From Cyclostephanos tholiformis (taxonomy: Eukaryota > Bacillariophyta > Thalassiosirophyceae > Thalassiosirales > Thalassiosiraceae): a DNA stretch of 13,908 bases. The notes under the pieces are model-generated. The model worked only from the letters and a program-made list of their open reading frames with translations. It was not told where the DNA came from and ran no database searches. Location: assembly GCA_036939975.1 (NCBI GenBank), contig JALLPB010000654.1, forward strand, positions 1-13,908, written 5' to 3'. The stretch's first letter is position 1. Every line of letters begins with the position of its first letter. Below, piece after piece: positions 7,787 through 13,908 of this stretch. The translations under genes and the position numbers were made by a program.

Positions 7787-7810
7787 AGTCGAGGGTTTGG
7801 GTTTGGGTTT
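7784..7810 (+). repeat. (GGGTTT)3 tract with G-quadruplex pattern
   Basis: Three perfect GGGTTT units occupy 7793-7810. With GGG at 7784-7786 they give four G-triplets with spacers of 6, 3 and 3 nt, fitting the standard intramolecular G-quadruplex pattern; a further GGGG follows at 7817-7820. AAACCC at 7826-7831 is complementary to one unit. The tract resembles telomere-type DNA, but three units are not a telomere. It lies at the probable right end of the element. Confidence 0.6.
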
Positions 7811-7913
7811 GCATCTGGGGATACTAAACCCTTCACTTTTTGGCACCACGAGCACTTGACTAGCATTCACATTATTTAGGTAGGACTAGTATTAGGATTG
7901 GGATGTATCCAAT

Positions 7914-7925
7914 CATGACGTCATG
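7914..7925. promoter_or_regulatory. Perfect CRE palindrome, candidate bZIP site
   Basis: CATGACGTCATG is a 12-bp perfect palindrome containing the full TGACGTCA cAMP-response element, bound by bZIP factors in eukaryotes. TGACGT-type sites are known to mediate CO2/cAMP responses at the PtCA1 promoter in the diatom Phaeodactylum. It lies about 510 bp before the start codon at 8435 and about 85 bp past the presumed element end. Function here is inference. Confidence 0.4.
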
Positions 7926-8091
7926 TGTCCGTTGAGGGACGACGAACCTAGGTCCAGTCGTCAGACTTGAAGTTAACAGAGTTGGTGTTGTAGAGTACTT
8001 ACTCTTGTCTCAATCAACGACACCGTGGCGCTGCACAAAAAATCAAAACAAAATTGGGAAATTTCTTCGTTCTTTGCACTTCGTTTTTGTG

Positions 8092-8230
8092 AACCAAGTC
8101 CAAGAGTGATACATCTCCCACCCCATACTCTGCTCATGGTCGTGACTTGAACATTTTCGATTCCCCATTCTTTGAAGTCACTAGTCCCATATAGAACAAA
8201 AGTTATTCGCATGTAAACCAAGTCCAAGAG
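8092..8230 (+). repeat. 15-bp direct repeat, 124 bp apart
   Basis: AACCAAGTCCAAGAG occurs at 8092-8106 and 8216-8230. Each copy is followed after a short gap by a TCCCACC-type stretch (around 8115-8125 and 8237-8246), so the two halves may be an old ~124-bp duplication. It lies 200-340 bp before the 8435 start codon and could carry promoter sites. Confidence 0.6.
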
Positions 8231-8434
8231 ATCTGTTTCCCACCACCTGTTATGTAGAGCGAGACTCTTAATGTTTTTGGCGAAGACGTCCAACTAGTGA
8301 GAAAAGTCGATAACTCCCGAACGTACTCCTCTTCACTTGAACACGAACTCTCTCTTGCTCATGGCTCATGGTCCCAACTTGCCATTTATACATGATGCTC
8401 GATTTAGCCATAGTTGACGATTTTTCGTTCTATT

Positions 8435-9211
8435 ATGTCAACTCCTATTCGTCATTATTTATTAATGGCAGATTCTAATCACCAACGTCCATGTGATTAT
8501 CTTGGTCGGTATCAAGAACCGACCAGTATCGATCCCAACGACCTTTACAGTCCGGCATCCGGTCCAGAGTACATGATGCCAGAAAACAGCCTGCCTCCTC
8601 CAGTGCAACAGTGGTTGCGAGGGGCACTCGATAGCAACAAGTCTGCCAAGAAGACGGTGACCTTCAAGCCCACCTGCATGGTTCGAACCCCCCAATTCTG
8701 TGAAGACTCGTCCATAGACGATAAATCAAGATTGTACTACAGCAGGCACGAGCTAGACATGATGAAACTCAAGGCCAATGCGCTCTGCATCTTGAGTGCG
8801 TTGCCCGCCATTGAGAGCACTGGAACACACCTCCTTGACCGACGCGACTCGATCCTAACAATAACGTGCGCCGTCCGCGGCCTCGAGCTAACGATAAATC
8901 CTGCACGGAAGGTGATTAAGCTCATTGCCATGCAGTCCCTTCTGAGGTATCAAAGGCTGTTGGATTCGAAGCCGAATCTCGGTAGCGAGGATAAGCAGTT
9001 GACCCTAGCAGGCGCAAGCATGAAGCTGACTGCGTGGTCGACCCTTGTGGCAATGGAGACTGCACGGTGGGATGCGTGGAGGGCGTATGAATTGGATGGT
9101 TATCCAATCCCTGTCGTCTCCAAGGCGGTGATCATAACTTTGCCCTTTCCATTTTACAGGAAGCGAAAGGTTGCACCTGACAATATAGGCGCTAAGAGGA
9201 GGAAGATTTGA
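8435..9211 (+). CDS. Hypothetical protein resembling a diatom-expanded family, 258 aa
   Basis: An intronless gene of unknown function. The start is the ATG at 8435, since the in-frame TAG at 8411 leaves only a TTG upstream; a second ATG at 8465 (MADSNHQRP) is also possible. A Pro-rich N-terminal third is followed by KKTVTFKP (72-79), then YYSRHELDMMK (101-111), then CAVRGLEL (145-152), and a helical stretch with LLRYQRLL and WSTLVAMETARWDAWRAYE. This order (basic VTF box, a YYS/WYS box followed by E-L, an RGLE box, then helices) resembles an uncharacterised family I recall as repeated in diatom genomes; that match is from memory. The C-terminus RKRKVAPDNIGAKRRKI looks like a bipartite nuclear-localisation signal. 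Codon use and composition differ from the G+C-rich element upstream, consistent with a host gene. Confidence 0.75.
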   Translation: MSTPIRHYLLMADSNHQRPCDYLGRYQEPTSIDPNDLYSPASGPEYMMPENSLPPPVQQWLRGALDSNKSAKKTVTFKPTCMVRTPQFCEDSSIDDKSRLYYSRHELDMMKLKANALCILSALPAIESTGTHLLDRRDSILTITCAVRGLELTINPARKVIKLIAMQSLLRYQRLLDSKPNLGSEDKQLTLAGASMKLTAWSTLVAMETARWDAWRAYELDGYPIPVVSKAVIITLPFPFYRKRKVAPDNIGAKRRKI

Positions 9212-11438
9212 AAAGTTGTATAGAATGATCGTTTAGCAGGGCTAATATTTTGAACATCGTTGCATTTTACCAGGCAGTTTGCCAGTTGCTATGTCCCTGA
9301 ATTACAGAGTTCAACCACGCCAAGAGAATTAATCAGTGCCATTTTTTCGATAGATTGCTATAAGTTAGACACTCACTCATGTCTTTATTCAACAGATGTC
9401 AACAGTTTAGCTCACAAGTTATTCTTAACAGTGTTTTCATTTTCTGGCTCGAGGTACTGCCGATACCAAAGCCTTGTTGTGGTCGCCTTTCAATCCATGG
9501 TCCTCAGAATCCTTTCCCAAGCTTTGTACCCTGATGTTGAGGCTCCCGTTCGCCTCTCACCCCACTCCCTTGGCGATTCCTCATCTCTGGCTGTTTGACC
9601 GTGGAGGACTTGCTCGTGCGGGAGTTATGTTACGCCAAAATGCCTGATTTTCTATAAAACACGAACTTTTTTATTACATGAAAGAAACCGCGGAAAGTTG
9701 TGTTTTTTCGGGAATGGAATGCAGCAATAGAAAATCGGCCATTGTCACAGTTAGATGTGTGCTATAATTGTGAACAATTGTTGTTATTCATGTCAATGAA
9801 GTATTGACAGTTGGCCCAAATTACAGGCAGGCCTTTGTTTGGGGCAAGTATCTTCCTCGTGGCATGAGACACAATACTCCTTTGAAGACAAAGGCAGTCC
9901 TCCTCCAATTAATCCCAATCTTCGCATTCAAGATAAAATAAAAACATGAATGTGGACAATCACTGTTGTTTGAAAAAATGATGGTAGTCAGATGTGTCAA
10001 TGATCTTTGTTTCTAAAAGAACAGGCTGTAAAGCAGTATTCTGGGTTGCCTTACAATGTTGGCAATAAGTCCATGGTAAAGGAAATGAGCAAAGATTCAA
10101 TGATTTCACAAATTGAAGTAGATCTGTTGGAATTTCATGGCCAACTTCAGTAGTTGAACATGAAAATAAAAAATGTTTTATATTCATCATACAAGTGAAT
10201 GATTATGTTATCAATTATTGAAGTCTCATTGTCTTCATTGCATTGCAACACCATTATCATTTTTGTTGTTTTTGTGCCATCTTCGTTATGCATCCTTTCC
10301 TTGTGGTCATCACCGACAGTAACATGAAGGATAGAATCTTCAGGACAATATCATGTTATCTTTTGTAAGTAGTTCAAGCTAATGATAAGGCCTCCCCTAA
10401 TATAGCTAGTGGGGTGTGATGTGATGCAGTAAAAAAGGTATTGACTAAATAACAAGGTGTCAGAATGAGATTTAATACTACAAATTGACACTGGTGTACA
10501 TTTTGCATAACTACAAATTTTTGCACTCCTATGGAATGGCTTCTACAAATCATAGAAATTTTATATCAGCAATCCAACAAATTGTAGACAAGTTATTAAA
10601 TTATACCCACAAATTGATTATTCTGAAAAGTAGTAACAATGCAAATTGATTTGAAACCAATTAATTGCAACAAGATACTTGCTTGAAGATTTTCTAAGAG
10701 TTCTGAGAGTCTCCTAGCATCCTTAAATTTCCTAATTTTAAGCAAACAATATCAGTTCTGCTGTATTGACGATAGGAAATCTTAACAGCTTACTACTACA
10801 TACGACTCAGTTGCACAATTATTTGTACTTATGCCATTAATTGCTTGTATCAAGGGCTGTGTTAATTTTCATTAGATACCCAAGTACATAAAAATGCTAA
10901 ATTTTGTGCTGAATTGAATTCATGCATTAGCAGTTTCTCAAAATGGCTGCATCAAGCGGCAATTAAATTCCCCCTAACAGTTTTTTTGCCCATGGATAGA
11001 GTATTGTAGCTACAAGTATAACCCCAATTGCATGCTGTGGGATTTTTTCCCTATTTGTACTAATCCTACATTGTGCCCTACATACAATATTTACCCCCCC
11101 CCCCCTTAAAGTTTATTTGGCCCCAAAGATTGGCTGACCATGGCATACAGTGGTTTTCACCCCAAGCACCACCTATGGTCCAGTGGTGCTCAAACCAAGC
11201 AAAAAGAAGACAAAATGGAAAAGCTAGAAATGGAGCTTGTCACTACAGGCTATGTGTGTAATTGATTGTAGAAGACTTGAGTCTGCTATCAATTTGGATA
11301 AAGTCCTAATACGAATTACACTAGTAGTGCAAAGAGTCTAAGAAATGGAGGGACCATGAGAAATGGTGGGGGCTTCCCACCTATTTTTGTATCTTAAACT
11401 CCGTGTAGTTTCAAGGCTAGAATAGAGCCAAAATTGTC
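9212..11438. other. A+T-rich region with no supportable gene
   Basis: About 2.2 kb with stops in all frames and no open frame that looks coding. The longest frames are short, or start at non-ATG codons. Visible minor items are an inverted repeat TGTCAAT/ATTGACA at about 9792-9810, a palindrome AACAATTGTT at 9772-9781, a C12 run at 11094-11105 and a perfect 8-bp inverted repeat AGCACCAC/GTGGTGCT at 11165-11172 with 11183-11190. It reads as intergenic DNA, possibly old transposon remains. Confidence 0.5.
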
Positions 11439-12031
11439 ATGAGGCAAGAGGCTGTTAGCACACATGAGTTCAAAGGGCTCAGAAAGCAGCAGAAGCTGTT
11501 GGTGTGTTTGTCATAGCAACTGTCATCTGAATGCAGGAATCCCATGTGGGGTGCAAACGGACTTGCTCCTAGTCAGGAAGGAATCATTTATATCTTCTTG
11601 GCATCAAGTTTTGTCATACACTCAGGTCAGGCACATGTGCTGGTTGAAAAGATTAAGACTAAGCTGACCATGGTGAGCACCCATAATCAGACTCAAAATG
11701 TAAATACAGTAAATAGTCGACCCACCCAGTTGTTAGCTAATATGCAGGAGAGCTTATTCCTGATTTGTATGGAACATTGCCTAGGAAGGATGTTCCAATT
11801 GTTTATAGATTGCAACAGAATTGATCCGGGGGGGTTCCATGCATTCTACCTCTGCAACCAGTGGTTAAAAAATATTTAAGTGCGGCAGAGCAGGGGGTGA
11901 GTGACAGTGATGCTGTCCTCTACCTGTTGTATCATGTTGTGTTCAATGATGCTATGTGGCAAGAATTGCAGGTGTTGACAATGAATACATTTAAGACTGG
12001 TAAATCATCTAAAAGGGGTCACCTGTCTTAG
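11439..12031 (+). pseudogene. Decayed reading frame of unknown family
   Basis: I do not recognise the family. One frame runs from the ATG at 11439 (MRQEAVSTHEFKGLRKQQ) through an in-frame TAG at 11514-11516 and on through IIYIFLASSFVIHSGQAHVL to about 11740. Protein-like sequence then continues in the +2 frame from 11741 (GELIPDLYGTLPRKDVPIVY), across a TGA at 11822-11824 just before a G7 run, and on through VPCILPLQPVVKKYLSAAEQ and VLYLLYHVVFNDAMWQELQV to TAG at 12029-12031. The second half reads like a folded-protein sequence, which is unusual in this A+T-rich region. Two stops and one frame change imply a pseudogene or transposon remnant. Introns are a less likely explanation because no GT-AG gap is needed. 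Confidence 0.4.
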
Positions 12032-12043
12032 GGTTAACCCTAA
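12028..12043. repeat. 16-bp palindrome of telomere-type sequence
   Basis: TTAGGGTTAACCCTAA is a perfect palindrome: one TTAGGG-type unit facing its reverse complement. TTAGGG is the telomere repeat reported for diatoms and many eukaryotes. The stop codon of the decayed frame lies inside it. It may be a transposon terminus, a protein site, or a trace of joined telomeric DNA. Confidence 0.6.
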
Positions 12044-12151
12044 ATTTTTCAACCGGACAGACCATCGCCAAAAAAAACGTCATTTCAAGATAAATCCATT
12101 TCATTTTTTTTCCACACTGATAGGCATGATTTGGACTAACTCGTCGTCTGT

Positions 12152-12310
12152 TAAGCATAAAAAAGCCTGACAAGCATAAAAGGGAATGTTCGCGCTTGTA
12201 AGCATAAAGAGGCCTGATAAGCATAAAAAGGTCTCTGTGCGCCGATAAGCCAAAAAGGGCCTGTTTAGCACCAAAATCAGCATAAAAAGGCCTGGTAAGC
12301 ATAAAAGGGA
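12152..12310 (+). repeat. Minisatellite with ~47-bp period, AAGCATAAAA boxes
   Basis: The box AGCATA (or close variants) starts at 12154, 12174, 12201, 12220, 12248, 12267, 12279 and 12298. Gaps alternate about 19-20 and 27-28 bp, giving a 47-bp unit with two boxes; 12152-12198 and 12199-12245 align closely and later copies are more diverged. The array lies downstream of the minus-strand retroelement remnant in that element's own orientation, where tail repeats of a retroelement could occur, but independence is equally possible. Confidence 0.7.
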
Positions 12311-12313
12311 CTC

Positions 12314-12314
12314 N
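12314..12314. other. Single ambiguous base (N)
   Basis: The only undetermined base in the window falls right after the minisatellite and before the retroelement remnant. It may be a base-call ambiguity or a minimal assembly join, so linkage across this point is less certain than elsewhere. Confidence 0.9.
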
Positions 12315-12404
12315 CCCCTAGTAATGGAGGTTTAGCTTGTCGTTTAGGCTCCCATGGTGGGGGCTGCAGCGTACGTAGCTACCATACGGGGCGATGACTG
12401 CAGC

Positions 12405-13908
12405 GTGTTGGGATTTGATAGGGAGGGAGATCCTGAATTTTTTCAAAGCGCCTAGGCAATCGGTGTTTATCTGGATTGATCCTCTTAAATCTCTATGTTT
12501 TTCGTTGGTTGCCAGGCAGATTATATGGCCGTTAACCTGAGCAGTTCTTCGCAGTAGCTACATTCTATTGACGTGCCCTCTATGAAGTGTCCGACCAAAT
12601 GTCCCTGTCCCTGTTGACATTCCAACACAAAGGCAGCAGAGTTAATGCCTGGAAACAGCTCTTTCATGTAAGAACCATCTGTGACAGCAACACAGCAGTT
12701 GCTAGCTATAGATGTACTGATCCATTTGTCTCCTCCAGAGATTTATATTTGCTCTCACATCAGGTAATGTCCCCATCCTTCCACAATCTCCCAAATGGAA
12801 TTTGGTTGCTGTCAGCTGACCCGAGGTTTCGTGGAGGATATAATACTGATGGTGCCAGGGAGAACTCCCCTTTATCTTGTGCTTCCACTGCCCTTTGTGA
12901 GATTGACCAACAGTTGGGTCTATTTATGTAGCGTTCAAGTCAAAAGGGTCAATAAATGTCCATCGTCATGCCCTCCCTATGGTATATTCCATTTGCTTCC
13001 GGGTCGTATGTCCATGGTTTGACGTTTTGGCTGTTATACTCAAACTGCCCCAGCCGGTGGCCTATTCTCCCTCTCGGAGCGATCGGCAGCAAAGCTTCTT
13101 CCATAATTGTTGGTGATTGTTGGGTGGGTTTTCTAAGGAAAAGATCAGCTTTGACCATTTTTCCTGTGGTTGTCTTCTTTTGTGGTATTTCTTCTCAATT
13201 GCTTTACCGCTGTCATCTAACATGTCTGACAAAAATAGCACTTGTTGGTGGCATTGGAAATGATTTATTATCCATAGCTCATTTTCATTGCTGTATCCTG
13301 TGTCCATCACCGCTCTCATAAACAATTGGTCTCCTTGTCTGGGGGGGAATATCTGGAGAGGGGCTAAGGTTATAGAAACATTGAATTTATCCACCTTTTC
13401 CCAGATTGATTTCATCCATGATCCCGTGACCCATTTGTTGTGTTTGAGGAATGATTCTCCTAATGGTTGTGTCGACAGGCCTAACTATATAAATAATAGT
13501 TCGATTGATACCTCCATTTCACTGCCCAGCACATTTTTGCACCCACGGTGTATTAGTAGCTTTGTAATTTGGTTGACAAAACATTCAACTCCAGGGTGGG
13601 GGAAGTCTCCTCCATAGAAGCCTCTTTCTAGTTGTCTTATTGCAATGGGGGTCGAGTATCTTATGCCTCCTTTCGGGATTAGTTGGAAGTAAATCCATCT
13701 CAGGCACTCTGTGAGTTCCTCCCAAGAGGCAGTGTTATTGCAAATAGCATATCCTACTCTCGGCCATAGCTGTTGGTCCACCACTAACCACATGTTCCTT
13801 CTTCTAATATTCCCTGCTTTAATTCGTCCATCCCTGAGCTTGTTGCTGCATCCAATGTTGGCTCTGATTAATGGATGGGAAAGGTGGAAGCCAGAAGGGG
13901 ATCTCAAG
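12405..13908 (-). pseudogene. Degraded retroelement: post-RT region and RNase H fragment
   Basis: Read on the minus strand, the frame is open from the right edge to a TAG at 13485-13487. It carries LWPRVGYAICNNTASWEELT and then ERGFYGGDFPHPGVECF with NQITKLLIHRGC, matching the segment that follows the RT core in a retroelement family I associate with diatoms. The same frame continues to 13062 with WMKSIWEKVDKF, PPRQGDQLFM and CHQQVLFLSDMLDDSGK. It then shifts near 13090-13110 into another frame (GHRLGQFEYN, WTYDPEANGIYHREG). After several stops, an RNase H start appears in a third frame at about 12700-12525 (VAVTDGSYMKELFPGINSAA, YCEELLRLTAI). Another shift near 12525 gives LRGSIQINTDCLGALKKF, and one at an A-run gives IQDLPPYQIPTRCSHR, where similarity ends near 12405. 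At least five lesions mean it is dead. The RT catalytic core would lie beyond the right edge. Confidence 0.75.

Larger units (their letters stand above)
1..7831 (+). mobile_element. Tyrosine-recombinase (DIRS-order) retrotransposon, coding part intact
   Basis: The order Gag-like ORF, RT-RNase H ORF, then an overlapping tyrosine recombinase ORF, all on one strand, defines a YR-retrotransposon. Such elements insert through a recombinase acting on circular DNA, so no integrase and no target-site duplication are expected, and no DDE integrase or aspartic protease is seen. The three large ORFs lack stops and frameshifts and keep their catalytic residues. No Dam-like methyltransferase motif was seen after RNase H, unlike classical DIRS1 elements. 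The body is G+C-rich, and composition drops to A+T-rich near 7835-7860; that is why the right limit is put at about 7831. The left limit is simply the window edge: the true end may lie upstream. I compared the leader with the 3' region by eye and found no convincing inverted or split direct repeats, so the subgroup is unassigned. Confidence 0.85.
7458..7831 (+). other. 3' non-coding tail of the retrotransposon
   Basis: This ~370-bp stretch follows the recombinase stop and holds no convincing ORF. It is G+C-rich until about 7830 and carries two strong inverted repeats and a GGGTTT triplet. In YR-retrotransposons this is where internal complementary regions or split direct repeats sit. No such match to positions 1-263 was recognised by eye, so the exact terminus is unknown. 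Confidence 0.55.
7832..8434 (+). promoter_or_regulatory. Upstream region of the 8435-9211 gene
   Basis: This A+T-richer intergenic stretch separates the retrotransposon from the next gene. It holds a CRE-type palindrome and a direct repeat (listed separately) and a weak TATA-like TTTATA at 8385-8390, about 45 bp before the ATG. An in-frame TAG at 8411-8413 closes the frame upstream. No ORF here looks real. Confidence 0.45.

Noticed and set aside
1..8000. Terminal inverted or split direct repeats of the retrotransposon
   Set aside because: By eye only weak matches were found, such as GCGGAA-GAC near 70 and 7538, or GAGCAC near 13 and 7850. None exceeds what chance gives; a dot-plot with upstream sequence is needed.
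7973..8293. 106-codon minus-strand frame upstream of the host-type gene
   Set aside because: Covers the duplicated promoter segment; its apparent protein repeat is explained by the DNA repeat.
8680..8690. GGTTCGAACCC, a perfect tRNA B-box match
   Set aside because: It lies inside the 8435-9211 coding frame (MVRTP) and no cloverleaf or A-box surrounds it.
9260..9598. 112-codon + strand frame after the host-type gene
   Set aside because: Starts at a TTG and shows no domain; likely chance in the 3' flank.
9800..9930. Cys-containing short minus-strand peptide (EYCVSCHEEDTCPK), possible zinc-binding remnant
   Set aside because: Only about 43 codons and spacing does not match a known finger; too weak to call.
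9960..10190. 76-codon ATG-started minus-strand frame
   Set aside because: Short, isolated, A+T-rich, no recognisable domain and no supporting neighbour.
12152..12310. CRISPR-like array
   Set aside because: Repeats are diverged and run into each other with no unique spacers, and the context is eukaryotic; a minisatellite fits better.

Overview
The window looks like nuclear DNA of a eukaryotic microalga, most likely a diatom. Three things suggest this. The reverse transcriptase and tyrosine recombinase are of a type I associate with diatom YR-retrotransposons. The intronless gene at 8435-9211 resembles a protein family I remember as expanded in diatoms. The decayed minus-strand retroelement at the right edge is also of a type I associate with diatom genomes. 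These assignments come from remembered family patterns and no search was run. There are no bacterial operon signals.

Layout. (1) Positions 1 to about 7830 are a G+C-rich tyrosine-recombinase (DIRS-order) retrotransposon on the + strand. It has a leader, a possible small leader ORF (264-779, perhaps to 869), a Gag-like ORF (952-3762), an RT-RNase H ORF (3778-6618), a tyrosine recombinase ORF (about 6243-7457) that overlaps the RT ORF in the -1 frame, and a strongly folded 3' non-coding tail with a G-quadruplex motif (7643-7820). The three large ORFs are uninterrupted and their catalytic residues are in place, so this copy may be recent or active. I see no methyltransferase domain and could not identify terminal repeats, so the subgroup (DIRS, Ngaro, PAT-like) stays open and the left end may lie outside the window. 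(2) Positions 7841-8434 are an A+T-richer intergenic stretch with a perfect CRE-type palindrome and a 15-bp direct repeat, upstream of (3) a 258-residue host-type gene (8435-9211) with a C-terminal bipartite nuclear-localisation-like motif. (4) Positions 9212-11438 are A+T-rich with no gene I can support. (5) Positions 11439-12031 hold traces of a decayed + strand reading frame of unknown family, ending inside a 16-bp palindrome built from TTAGGG-type sequence. (6) Positions 12152-12310 are a minisatellite with a period near 47 bp, followed by a single N at 12314. (7) From about 12405 to the right edge lies a minus-strand retroelement fragment (the part after the RT catalytic core, plus RNase H) broken by stops and frameshifts.

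How the parts work together. In a YR-retrotransposon, Gag packages the RNA, RT-RNase H copies it, and the recombinase integrates a circular DNA intermediate. The layout poses three expression puzzles: Gag and Pol are in the same frame separated by one UGA, the leader ORF also carries an in-frame UGA followed by C, and the recombinase has no AUG before its conserved N-terminal part.
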